DNA of 8,428 bases. Source: an uncultured Erysipelotrichaceae bacterium (GTDB lineage Bacteria > Bacillota_I > Bacilli_A > RFN20 > CAG-288). Position 1 is the first letter of the stretch. Each line of letters begins with the position of its first letter. Positions 1 to 8,023 of the stretch are shown here, in pieces. The stretch spans positions 1 through 8,428 of the forward strand of contig CACXYG010000070.1 of assembly GCA_902771745.1 (NCBI GenBank). Reading direction: 5' to 3'. Position numbers and translations under genes: made by a program. Below the pieces are notes generated by a model. That model did not search any database, was not told the DNA's origin, and saw only the letters and a program-made list of their open reading frames with translations.

Positions 1-1056
1 GGTCTCTTCCTGGATTCTCTTAAAATCGGCAGTCGTAACTCTATTATCTAATCTGGCAAAGTAGTTGGTAAGGAAGTTGATCAAAGAGACTTCATCTTCG
101 GTCTGGAAGGAGAGGAGAATATAGGAGTCTTCACCACCTTCCTTGAAGGAAGTGGAGACCAAAGTAGCTCTTAAATTGGTAAGATTATCCTTAAAGAAAT
201 CATTTTCTAAGACGATAGAACGCAACAAGATCTGATAGAAAGCGAAGGCTAAATCACCATATTTTTCATAGATATTGGCTCTCGCTGGCATCTTGATACC
301 ATAGGTGAGATAGGAGTGAGGAGAGGAGAGACTCTTCTTGGTGAATTCTTTATTCACTTCGGTGTAGATTTCATCATAAGTGAATGGTTGTTCTTCTAAG
401 CTGGAGGCGTGAGGTTGTGGTAACTTCTTGACTTCCTCTAAGACTTTTTCAGGGGTATCATCGCTAGCGATGAACAAGACGACATTACTAGGAGTATAAT
501 AGGTCTCCTGATATTTCTTCAAAGCGGAAGCGTGGATACGGATGCCGTCCTCAAAGGAAGGAATGTATCCGTATTTGATCGGAGAGGAGAGATATAAGTT
601 ATCAAGACAACCGCGTTTAGAGACTTCCAAAGCATCCTTTTCTCTTTGCGAGGCAAGGATACGTTCCGTCTCCTTGAACGATTCAATATCTTTTTCCTCA
701 AAGCATGGTTTGGCAACTCTGTTCATGACCTTCTTTAATGGTGTATAGAGATCACCTAAGGTGTTTAAGGAATAACGAACATAAGAATAATCTAGAGAAG
801 AGGAGGCAAGAACACCATCTTTCTTCAAAGATTCCACTAAGGAATTGGATAAGACCATGTTCATCAGATAATAGGCTGAGCCAAAAGGAATCTTACTGGT
901 AGAAATCTGCTGAGAATGTAAGAATCCACCCTGAGCGACATAAATAGTTGCACTCTTGAGCTTGGATTTACTCGGGATGAAGACAACGGTCATACCGTTA
1001 TCTAAAACTTCTTCATAGAAAGGACAACCCAAATGTCCATAGTCGTGTTTAAGCAT
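1..1056 (-). CDS. ymfH: YmfH-like M16 (insulinase-fold) peptidase homologue, 3' end outside the window
   Basis: The minus-strand frame is open from an ATG at 1056 to base 1 (352 codons, no stop), so the C-terminal part is missing. An AGGAG sits seven bases before the ATG, inside the end of the preceding gene, and the start overlaps that gene's TAA by eight bases (ATGCTTAA), which suggests coupled translation. The N-terminal M16 layout is recognisable: a strand with NGMTVVFIP (residues 20-28), a GG turn (43-44), the helix where the metal site belongs (59-70), then KKDG and a YVRYSL strand. The HxxEH zinc motif, which I recall as HFLEH in YmfH, aligns with Y62-Y-L-M65-N66, so all three key residues are replaced. 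By family and position after ftsK and a YmfF-like gene this is the YmfH partner, linked in Bacillus to EF-P 5-aminopentanol modification. A non-catalytic or structural role is inferred. Confidence 0.75.
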   Translation of the reverse strand, partial: MLKHDYGHLGCPFYEEVLDNGMTVVFIPSKSKLKSATIYVAQGGFLHSQQISTSKIPFGSAYYLMNMVLSNSLVESLKKDGVLASSSLDYSYVRYSLNTLGDLYTPLKKVMNRVAKPCFEEKDIESFKETERILASQREKDALEVSKRGCLDNLYLSSPIKYGYIPSFEDGIRIHASALKKYQETYYTPSNVVLFIASDDTPEKVLEEVKKLPQPHASSLEEQPFTYDEIYTEVNKEFTKKSLSSPHSYLTYGIKMPARANIYEKYGDLAFAFYQILLRSIVLENDFFKDNLTNLRATLVSTSFKEGGEDSYILLSFQTEDEVSLINFLTNYFARLDNRVTTADFKRIQEET

Positions 1057-2154
1057 GGTCCTGCTCCTTTCTGACTAAGAGGAGATCTTCAACAACAATG
1101 GTGTTGATAAAGTCGCGATAACTCGCTCTTGATAAAACCGTCTCATGATCTTTTAAGGCGATATCTTTCATGAGCAATTCATCTTCAATCACCTTAGAAA
1201 AAGACATCTTCAAGGCGATTTCTTTCATCATATTTTCTCTGATAGCGGCATCATAAGATGGTGTCAAATCAAAAGAGATGCCCTCACCAACACTAAGTGG
1301 AAGCTGATGCAAAATAGAATCTAATCTTCCTTTGAACGTGGTGATGGATAACATAGTGTGACTATCATCAAGCATGGGATAAAGACTTTCTTTTTGAGAT
1401 AGTCTTTCAAATAAGAAATCATACCAGCAAAAGCCGTCTCTAAGACGGTCTTTTCCTGTTTGGATTCCACCTTGGTATGTTCAAAGATGAACATCGCTGT
1501 CTCATCATCAAGATAATCTAACTTGATTTCATTGGTGGTAAAACTAGCCTTAGATAAGACTAAATCCTGCTGATAATCCGCCGTTAAGGATAAAGCGGAT
1601 TTATCCATCGCACCAAAGTAGAAAGCATCACCTCTATTAAGAGCAGAGGCAGCCTTGGCTACCTTATCTAAATCCGCTTCCGTAACGGATTTGATCTTCT
1701 TTTCATCAAAACAAAGCGGAGCATAAGAAGCAGAGATCATCATCTTACCAACACTGAGAGAAGAACGAAGAGAAACGTAACTGTTAGCAAGGATTCTTTC
1801 CTTGCTGACAGCGATATTTTTCTCGCCTTTTTCATAACCTAGAGAAAAGACGTCATTCAAAATCTGTTCCCCATCCTTGTAAGGATTGCTGAAAAGATAA
1901 TGAAGGGCAGAAGACTGACTCTGAGAAAGTCGACCTTCCAAGACATAACCATCTTCATAGAAATAACTACTGAATTTCAAAGACGCACCCGCTAACTGAG
2001 ATAAAGACTTCTTTAACGAATACATCGGGAAATCATTCAACAACTGGGTGTATAAGACGATGGCTTCTTTGGATAACTCTGGTGAGAGGAAGACACGTCT
2101 TACTAAGACTCTTTCACCATATTCGCTGGTGAAAAAGGTGGTTTTGCTAGCCAT
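1049..2154 (-). pseudogene. ymfF: YmfF-like M16 peptidase homologue, interrupted by a frameshift (real or sequencing error)
   Basis: Two overlapping minus-strand frames make up one gene. The first starts with ATG at 2154, one base into the TAA of ftsK (TAATG), with GGAGG ten bases upstream. It gives an N-terminal M16 half (residues about 1-245) with a YmfF-like stretch LSQLAGASLKFSSYF. Around 1410-1425 the family pattern, approximately AFxGxxxSxLFxxxRExxSL, continues only in the -1 frame: AFAGMIS in the first frame is followed by LFERLSQKESLYPM and then TTFKGRL in the other. The original frame runs on with unrelated residues to a stop at 1321. The second frame ends with TAA at 1049. One extra base near the ATTTC run would restore about 368 residues, somewhat shorter than the roughly 420 I recall for Bacillus YmfF. 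YmfF proteins normally lack HxxEH, and none is seen here. I see no canonical slippery heptamer, so a mutation or base-calling error is likelier than programmed frameshifting. Confidence 0.72.
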
Positions 2155-5129
2155 TATTCAAAATCCTCCAAATGAGCAGCCGGACCTAAGATGAATTTAC
2201 CATTTGGACCAAGACCGATAATACCTTCTGATTGTAAACGAGCTAAGAACTGATCCGCCTTTAATGAGGAGACCTGGAATGAACGCATGATACTGGTTTT
2301 GGAAGTGATGCCGGTATGCACGACAAAGTCGCGGATATCGGTATACAAATCACCATCCGGATTGCTGGTTTCTTCCTCTTCCTGTTCGACTTCTAAGTCG
2401 AGGAATTCAGGATCATAGTTTGGATCACCAGCTTTTTCTCTGACATATTCTAAGACCGTATTCATGTCGTGGTTGGAGATGAATGGAGACTGAGCACGGA
2501 TCAAAGACTTCTTGCCAGGGCACTTGAAGAGCAAGTCACCCTTACCAAGAAGGGTTTCTGCACCATTTTCATCCAAGATGACGCGAGAGTCGATCTGGGA
2601 AGAACAAGATAAGCCGATACGGCATGGAACATTGGCTTTGATGATCATCGGAACTGTATCCTTACTTGGACGCTGGGTAGCGATGATGAGGTGGATACCA
2701 CAAGCTCTGGCCTTTTGGGCGATACGAGTGACATAACGAGTAACTTCATTACCACCAGTCTGCATCAAATCAGCAAACTCGTCGATGACAGTGACGACAT
2801 ATGGCATGTTTTCATACTGGGATTCATGACCGTTGCGAAGATCGTTATAGTCACCGAGGTTAGCACAACGGCACTTACTCAACACCGCAAAACGACGGTC
2901 CATTTCATCGCAGAGTTTCTTCAACGCCAAGATGGCGCTTTCCGGTTTGGAGATGACAGGGCAGAAGAGATGAGATTCATCCGCATAACGGATAAATTCA
3001 ACCTGCTTTGGATCAATCAACATCAATTTGACCTGGCTTGGATAGGTTCTCATAATGAGCGTCATGATCATCGAGTGAATCAAGACAGACTTACCAGAGC
3101 CGGTCGTACCAGCTACCAACATATGAGGCATCTTATCAAGTGGGAACGTGATAATTTCACCACCGATATCTTTACCGATAGGAAGAAGAAGTGGATGTTC
3201 TTTATCTGTCTCGATGAATTCGAACATGTCTTTAAAAGAAACTGCCATTGGGGCGATATTACCGACTTCAATACCAGAAGTCGAACGGCCCTGGACAACG
3301 GTTTCCACACGAACGGACATATCACCGTTTAAGGCACGCTGGAATTCACTCGTCAAGTTAGCAATCTTATCGGCCTTTTCACCATGTTCGGTCTCGACGT
3401 TGAAACGGGTGACGGAAGCACCGATGGTGAAAGTAGTGGCTTTGGCTTTGACTGCAAATTCATCAAAGACTTTGTTGATGATATTAGCTTTTTCCTGAGC
3501 GGACTCGGTGTTCTTTTCCATCTTGGCCGAGTCATCAATCTCTTCTAACAAGGTGTCGTTAGGAAGCTGATAGTAGTATTCCTTTGGAACATCGGAGACA
3601 TACTTCATCAAGGAAGCGACTTTTTCTTCCTTGGCGCGCTTCTTGGCAAGTAAGGCATCGGCCTGAACCTGTTGTCTATGAGCAAAGTATTCACGTTCTT
3701 TCTGCTGCTCAATCTCTTCTTCCGTCAACGGCTTTTCTTCAACGACAGGAGCTGGCTCTTGCTTGACCTGGAAGGTTGGAGCAGGCGCGGCTACTGGTTT
3801 GCTCACCGGTGTATTGACCGCATATTCAGCAGGTCTCGTCTGTTTGACAGGAGTTGGTGCGGGAGCTGGTTCTTCTTGTGCCTTTGGATGCCAGGCACCG
3901 ACGACATTATCCGAATAATCTTCGGCATCTTCCTGAACCGGAATCGATTGATCTTTGCTTAGAGCATTGGTGGAGAATTCCTGAGCTTTACGAGTCAGTT
4001 CATCATCCGCAATGGTATCTCTTAATGGCGTATAAGCAGACTGGAATGGATCATCATCCGTCGTCTGAATCTTGGTAGCAGTGAAAGCGGCATCTGGTTG
4101 ATAACTTGGACGAGGCTGTTCGACAGTCTTTGACTGCTGAGCAGGAGTAAAGGCAGAAGCCGTAGGAGTAGAAACTGTTTTGAAATCGGATTCTTCCACC
4201 AATGGTTGTTCAGGAACTTTGGCTTGTTTTGGTTGCTTGGCTGGATGGAAATCTTCTTCCACCTTGGCCTGGGTCTCACCATAAGAATCAGCCATATTTG
4301 GGTTATAGACCGAACCATCAACAGGGGTAAAGGAACCCTGTTCCATACCAGCCCAATCATTGTTGAATGGAGCCGTGGCCGCTGGAGTAGGAGCTAAGTG
4401 AGAATTATCTTTGCTGTCTTCTTCCACTGGGATATCTTCCCCGTTGATCTTACGGGTGAGATATGGATTGTTCTTGCCTTTCTTTGGCTGATAAGGAGAA
4501 GAATAATCGACTCTGTTTCTTCGATCTTCCTTGATGGTACGAACCACACTTCTGATGGGACGGAAAAGAAGCAGAGCAACGCCGATGACTAAAACAAAGG
4601 AGAAGAAGATGGCATCACCGACAACATTCCAGACAGAGCCAAGAACGGTCAGCATGAATAAACCGAGATAACCGCCACCAAGACCAGCAAGAGATTCATA
4701 AGAATCAATCAACCATGGACTAGTAGCAAAAGCGACCATTCTATCACCATAAAAACTATTGAGGGAAGTAAACTCGACTTTGCCAGTAGATAAGGCAAAG
4801 GTAGAGAAAGAACCAAAGGCTAATACGCCTAAAGCAGTCAAAATCAGACCTGCCCAGATGATGCTTTGGCCTTTGAAGGGGAAGAGTTTACGAGAGATGA
4901 CCATACGAATACCAAAAATGCCCATCATCAATAAGGCGAAGGGGTAGAACATACCAAACAAGAAGGCCAAACAGTACACGACAAAGGTACCAAACACGGT
5001 CTTACCGGTCGCACCGATGATCGCTAAAAACAATAAAATCAAACCAACACAGATATATACCCAGCCTCTGGTAGAACGAGGCGATGCTTTTTCGTAATTT
5101 TTTTGTTTCTTTTCTTTTTTGATTTTCAT
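2154..5129 (-). CDS. ftsK: DNA translocase FtsK/SpoIIIE
   Basis: This 991-residue protein is a septum-located ATPase that pumps chromosomal DNA during division. The basic N-terminus is followed by hydrophobic segments at about 23-41, 46-78, 89-111 and 152-189, which anchor it in the membrane. Residues about 205-470 form a long Pro/Ala/Gln/Glu-rich, probably disordered linker. The motor follows: Walker A GTTGSGKS (674-681), DPKQVEF after strand 2, Walker B VTVIDEFADL (D783, E784), then ATQRPS and SSQIDSR. A winged-helix gamma domain ends the protein (about 925-991), but its usual IGYNRAARL-type helix reads VSSLKADQF. The ATG at 5129 is preceded by an in-frame TAA 25 bases upstream. The best Shine-Dalgarno, GAGGAA, lies 15 bases away, which is long. 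The length exceeds SpoIIIE (about 790) because of the linker. The downstream YmfF-like gene overlaps the stop by one base, so the genes share an operon. Confidence 0.97.
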   Translation of the reverse strand: MKIKKEKKQKNYEKASPRSTRGWVYICVGLILLFLAIIGATGKTVFGTFVVYCLAFLFGMFYPFALLMMGIFGIRMVISRKLFPFKGQSIIWAGLILTALGVLAFGSFSTFALSTGKVEFTSLNSFYGDRMVAFATSPWLIDSYESLAGLGGGYLGLFMLTVLGSVWNVVGDAIFFSFVLVIGVALLLFRPIRSVVRTIKEDRRNRVDYSSPYQPKKGKNNPYLTRKINGEDIPVEEDSKDNSHLAPTPAATAPFNNDWAGMEQGSFTPVDGSVYNPNMADSYGETQAKVEEDFHPAKQPKQAKVPEQPLVEESDFKTVSTPTASAFTPAQQSKTVEQPRPSYQPDAAFTATKIQTTDDDPFQSAYTPLRDTIADDELTRKAQEFSTNALSKDQSIPVQEDAEDYSDNVVGAWHPKAQEEPAPAPTPVKQTRPAEYAVNTPVSKPVAAPAPTFQVKQEPAPVVEEKPLTEEEIEQQKEREYFAHRQQVQADALLAKKRAKEEKVASLMKYVSDVPKEYYYQLPNDTLLEEIDDSAKMEKNTESAQEKANIINKVFDEFAVKAKATTFTIGASVTRFNVETEHGEKADKIANLTSEFQRALNGDMSVRVETVVQGRSTSGIEVGNIAPMAVSFKDMFEFIETDKEHPLLLPIGKDIGGEIITFPLDKMPHMLVAGTTGSGKSVLIHSMIMTLIMRTYPSQVKLMLIDPKQVEFIRYADESHLFCPVISKPESAILALKKLCDEMDRRFAVLSKCRCANLGDYNDLRNGHESQYENMPYVVTVIDEFADLMQTGGNEVTRYVTRIAQKARACGIHLIIATQRPSKDTVPMIIKANVPCRIGLSCSSQIDSRVILDENGAETLLGKGDLLFKCPGKKSLIRAQSPFISNHDMNTVLEYVREKAGDPNYDPEFLDLEVEQEEEETSNPDGDLYTDIRDFVVHTGITSKTSIMRSFQVSSLKADQFLARLQSEGIIGLGPNGKFILGPAAHLEDFE
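2157..2357 (-). other. FtsK gamma domain (DNA-sequence-reading winged helix), divergent
   Basis: Residues about 925-991 of FtsK form the C-terminal winged helix that, in the family, reads short polar chromosomal motifs (KOPS in E. coli, SRS in Bacillus) to direct pumping. The start (DGDLYTDIRDFVV) and the end (LQSEGIIG) align well with the family. The recognition helix does not: the expected Y-N-R-A-A-R aligns with S955-L956-K957-A958-D959-Q960. As I recall the E. coli complex, an Asn, an Arg four residues on and a Glu seven on touch the DNA. Here those positions are L956, Q960 and A963. Confidence 0.75.
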
Positions 5130-5144
5130 GGTATTAATTAAGAA

Positions 5145-5168
5145 TTCCTCACGTTAAAAAGTATACCA
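5145..5168 (-). promoter_or_regulatory. Probable extended -10 promoter and ribosome binding site of the ftsK operon
   Basis: On the minus strand TGGTATACT (5168-5160) matches an extended -10 element, TGn plus TATAAT with one mismatch. No TTGACA-like box lies 17 bases upstream (GAAAAA there), which an extended -10 can tolerate. The start of transcription would be near 5153, leaving a leader of about 24 bases that contains GAGGAA (5150-5145), the only Shine-Dalgarno candidate for ftsK. Confidence 0.5.
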
Positions 5169-5182
5169 CAAGAGTAGGTTCT

Positions 5183-5204
5183 TTTTTCTTTTATAAAAGA
5201 AAAA
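5183..5204. repeat. Perfect 22-base AT-rich palindrome upstream of ftsK
   Basis: The 22 bases read the same on both strands: a TTTTTCTTTTA arm followed by its complement. The palindrome covers the -35 position of the probable ftsK promoter. It could be an operator or could simply be low-complexity sequence. The stem is nearly all A-T, so it would be a weak terminator. Confidence 0.45.
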
Positions 5205-5222
5205 GTTTCACCTAGAAAGCCC

Positions 5223-5248
5223 ACGTTTCTCACATTTTGGAAAAACGT
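5223..5248. repeat. Imperfect inverted repeat ACGTTT(CTC) ... (GAAA)AACGT
   Basis: ACGTTT (5223-5228) and AAACGT (5243-5248) face each other across 14 bases, with two more matching pairs inside (T5230-A5241, C5231-G5240). It lies between the galT terminator and the ftsK promoter. A regulator site is possible but unsupported beyond symmetry. Confidence 0.25.
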
Positions 5249-5271
5249 TAAATTCTACAAAAAAATTGATG

Positions 5272-5309
5272 AAACAGAAAATGGCGAAGTATAACGGCAT
5301 ACTTCGCCA
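5272..5309 (-). terminator. Intrinsic terminator of the galKT operon
   Basis: TGGCGAAGTAT (5282-5292) and ATACTTCGCCA (5299-5309) form a perfect 11-base-pair stem with a six-base loop. On the minus strand it begins about 14 bases after the galT stop and is followed by TTTTCTGTTT. This fits a Rho-independent terminator separating galKT from ftsK. Confidence 0.88.
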
Positions 5310-5323
5310 AGATTGAAATTAAA

Positions 5324-6823
5324 TTAACGATTGCAGTAGTCGATGAAACGTTTCACACCAGCAAAACCTTTTTCATCCTGCTTATAGACACCAGCACACT
5401 CCAAGACCTTTTTGAAGGTATAACCGACTTCACAATTAAAGATTTCATCAATGTTGTTTTGATCGATGACTGGGTATTTACCCTTGAAGGATTCTACCCA
5501 AGAAGCGTGTTTGGCTGTCACTTCATCCGCTAAGAGATCCTTATTGGCAAGTAAAGCATCCTTGACCCTCTGTAATTCAACTTTCAAACGGGATGGCAAG
5601 ACCGCCAAACCCATAACTTCAATCAGACCGATATTCTCTTTCTTGATGTTCCATAACTCCTGATGTGGATGATAGACGCCAAGTGGATATTCATCAGTCG
5701 TGATGTTGTTACGAAGGGCTAAATCAAAAGCAAATTCTTCGCCAATCTTATGACAAATCGGAGAGATGGTATTATGTGGAACGCCATTCGTTTCAGCATA
5801 GATGAAACTTTCTTCATCACTATATCCTCTCCACTGATTCAAGATATGAAGCGCAAGAGATAACAGTTGCTCTTTGTTTTTGGACTGGATACGAATGACC
5901 GATAATGGCCACTTGAGATAACAGGCTTTGACTTCATCATAACCCTTAAAGGAGATATCAAAGACTTTATCAGCAGTGAGCATTGGGAAGAGGTAATTAC
6001 CTCCTTGATAATGATCATGCGTCAGAATAGAACCACCGACAATCGGTAAATCCGCATTCGAGCCAAGAAGATAATGTGGGAACATTTCCACAAAGGCTAA
6101 CAAGTGCTTCAAGGCGGGTTCATTGATGACCATCGGGATATGTTTGGCGTTAAAGACAATGCAGTGTTCGTTGAAATATGAATAAGGGGAATACTGTAAG
6201 AAGAAATCATCCCCGGCTAAGTTGATAGGAATGATACGGATGGTTTCTCTCGCTGGATGATTGACTCTGCCACGATAACCCTCATTTTCCTTGCAAAGCT
6301 GACATTTTGGATAGCTGGATTGCTTCATCAACTTGGCAGCAGCAATGGCTTTGGGATCCTTCTCTGGTTTGGAAAGGTTGATGGTGATATCAATAGCACC
6401 ATATTCGGTATCAACCTTCCATCGCAAATCCTTCTTGATACGATAAGAGCGGACATAATCGGTATCTTTTGAAAACTGATAATACCAATTTGTCGCCTCT
6501 TTTGGGCTTTCTTGATAACGTTTGTTGAATTCATCAATGACCGTCTTTGGACGAGGGGTAAAGCAGTTCATGATTTTGGTATCAAACAAATCGCGATAGA
6601 CGATAGAGTCTTCAATCAGTTTGTTTTCCACAGCAAAATCCAGTAATTCCTTCAATGTGGGCTCTAGTTCCACATCATGGAATTCTTCTTCTGGTTCCAC
6701 ATATTCATCTAAATTCAAGACATCCAATAAAAGGTTTGTAGAATAGACCTTTTCTTCTATACCAATAAGATTCTTTTCTAAAGCGTAGGTGACCATTTTC
6801 TTGATAGCGACATTGATATCCAT
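5324..6823 (-). CDS. galT: Class II UDP-glucose--hexose-1-phosphate uridylyltransferase (GalT)
   Basis: The 499-residue cytoplasmic enzyme exchanges galactose-1-phosphate with UDP-glucose, giving UDP-galactose and glucose-1-phosphate in the Leloir pathway. Its length and sequence fit the Bacillota-type class II family (about 490-515 residues), not the roughly 350-residue class I GalT of E. coli. Visible signatures are CQLC (174-177), GYRGRVNHP, YFNEHCIVFN, the nucleophile-region motif THDHYQGG (H269, H271, Q273) in place of the class I HPHxQ, and GVYHPHQELWNIKKENIGLIEVMG (split here as residues 382-396 and 397-405). The ATG at 6823 overlaps the galK TAA by one base (TAATG). An AAGGAG lies nine bases upstream, inside the end of galK, so the two are coupled. 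A hairpin terminator follows the stop. The protein looks intact. Confidence 0.97.
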   Translation of the reverse strand: MDINVAIKKMVTYALEKNLIGIEEKVYSTNLLLDVLNLDEYVEPEEEFHDVELEPTLKELLDFAVENKLIEDSIVYRDLFDTKIMNCFTPRPKTVIDEFNKRYQESPKEATNWYYQFSKDTDYVRSYRIKKDLRWKVDTEYGAIDITINLSKPEKDPKAIAAAKLMKQSSYPKCQLCKENEGYRGRVNHPARETIRIIPINLAGDDFFLQYSPYSYFNEHCIVFNAKHIPMVINEPALKHLLAFVEMFPHYLLGSNADLPIVGGSILTHDHYQGGNYLFPMLTADKVFDISFKGYDEVKACYLKWPLSVIRIQSKNKEQLLSLALHILNQWRGYSDEESFIYAETNGVPHNTISPICHKIGEEFAFDLALRNNITTDEYPLGVYHPHQELWNIKKENIGLIEVMGLAVLPSRLKVELQRVKDALLANKDLLADEVTAKHASWVESFKGKYPVIDQNNIDEIFNCEVGYTFKKVLECAGVYKQDEKGFAGVKRFIDYCNR

Positions 6824-7989
6824 TAGATGATTCTCCTTCCACCATCACCAACTTCTAACGTAGCAAACGCAGCCGTCAAACCAGTCTTGGAACGATATTC
6901 CTTGCCGACATTCTCTTTGAATGCTTCGACAAACTGATCCTGAACAATAGAGACAGTGTTGCCACCCCAGCCACCGCCAGTTTCACGAGAACCATAGACA
7001 CCTTTTTGTCTGCGAGCGGCATCAACAAGAGTGTCGATTTCATAGCAGGTAGCATCATAGTCATAACGTAAAGAATCACCGGATTCATTAAGTAAACGAC
7101 CAAACGTATCAATATCATTGAGCTTTAAAGCAGCAACCGCGTCTTTGGTACGCTGTTCTTCATAAACCGCATGCTTGGCTCTTAAACGACAGATATCATC
7201 CTTGATGACATCTTTATATTGTTCAAACTGTTCAGGCGTAAGTTCACATAAGTTGTTGATCTTACAAACGGTCTGTAAATCCTTTAAAGCAGTTTCGCAT
7301 TCTCTTCTTCTGTCGTTGTAGTGAGAAGAAGTTAACGAATGAGGTTTGTTGGAATTGGTGACGATGATCTTACAGTTGCTTAAGACAAGAGGAACATAGT
7401 CATACTTCAAAGAAGCACAATCTAACAAGATTGCCTGGTCGACCTTACCCATAGCCGAAGCAAACTGGTCCATGATACCGCAGTTCATACCATTGAACTT
7501 GTTTTCGGATTCCTGACCAAGAAGAGCGATATCAATCGGCGAGACCTTGAAATCAAAGAAATCTTTCAACATGGTACCGATGACCACTTCCATGGCTGCC
7601 GAAGAAGAAAGACCAGAACCAGGGATATTACCCCAGACAAAAACGTCTAAACCACAGTTGATTTCCATACCGTGTTGCTTGAAAGCCCAGATGACTCCCT
7701 TGGGGTAGTTTATCCAACCATCTTTTTTCTTGAAGACCAAGTCATCAAGTGAAGATTCCATAATACCGCCCTTACGATAATTGTGAGAATAGAATCTTAA
7801 TTTACGATCATTTCTTTTACGAGCGATGGCATAATTACCGACCGTTAAGGCACAGGGAAACACGTGTCCACCATTGTAATCGATGTGTTCACCGATCATG
7901 TTGACACGACCTGGAGCAAAAAACGCTCTGATGTCGCCACCGTCGCCAAAAATCTTCGTAAATAAGTTTGCCATTTGAATAAGAGTCAT
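6823..7989 (-). CDS. galK: Galactokinase
   Basis: This GHMP kinase phosphorylates alpha-D-galactose with ATP to galactose-1-phosphate, the first step of the Leloir pathway, in the cytoplasm. With the start at 7989 it has 388 residues, the usual size. Motifs in order are the galactokinase signature GRVNMIGEHIDYNGG (27-41), the ATP loop NIPGSGLSSSAAME (121-134), the catalytic aspartate region GIMDQFASAMGK (D174) and the C-terminal glycine motif SRETGGGWGGN (334-344). I chose the ATG at 7989 because AGAGGTG lies eight bases before it and the protein then begins like other galactokinases. An in-frame ATG at 8025 would add 12 residues, but it overlaps a perfect -10 box and has no good ribosome binding site. 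The ATP loop seems one residue shorter than the common IPxGSGLSSS form. galT follows with a one-base overlap. Confidence 0.97.
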   Translation of the reverse strand: MTLIQMANLFTKIFGDGGDIRAFFAPGRVNMIGEHIDYNGGHVFPCALTVGNYAIARKRNDRKLRFYSHNYRKGGIMESSLDDLVFKKKDGWINYPKGVIWAFKQHGMEINCGLDVFVWGNIPGSGLSSSAAMEVVIGTMLKDFFDFKVSPIDIALLGQESENKFNGMNCGIMDQFASAMGKVDQAILLDCASLKYDYVPLVLSNCKIIVTNSNKPHSLTSSHYNDRRRECETALKDLQTVCKINNLCELTPEQFEQYKDVIKDDICRLRAKHAVYEEQRTKDAVAALKLNDIDTFGRLLNESGDSLRYDYDATCYEIDTLVDAARRQKGVYGSRETGGGWGGNTVSIVQDQFVEAFKENVGKEYRSKTGLTAAFATLEVGDGGRRII

Positions 7990-7997
7990 AAGAAAAA

Positions 7998-8007
7998 CAC
8001 CTCTTCC
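7998..8007 (-). promoter_or_regulatory. Ribosome binding site of galK (decides the start)
   Basis: GGAAGAGGTG on the minus strand ends eight bases before the ATG at 7989. The alternative ATG at 8025 has only a GAAAGAAAG stretch upstream, so the downstream start is preferred. Confidence 0.75.
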
Positions 8008-8023
8008 TTTTCGAAACAAATTC

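Noticed and set aside
1321..1375. The two pieces of the YmfF-like gene as two separate overlapping genes
   Set aside because: Each piece covers part of a single M16 pattern, and the second has no ribosome site at its first ATG.
2691..3332. Long plus-strand open frame inside ftsK (213 codons)
   Set aside because: It lies opposite the conserved FtsK motor, has no ribosome site or family resemblance, and its composition is that of an antisense shadow.
3672..4360. Several open frames on both strands across the ftsK linker
   Set aside because: They arise from the biased Pro/Ala/Gln codons of the linker and show no start signals or recognisable motifs.
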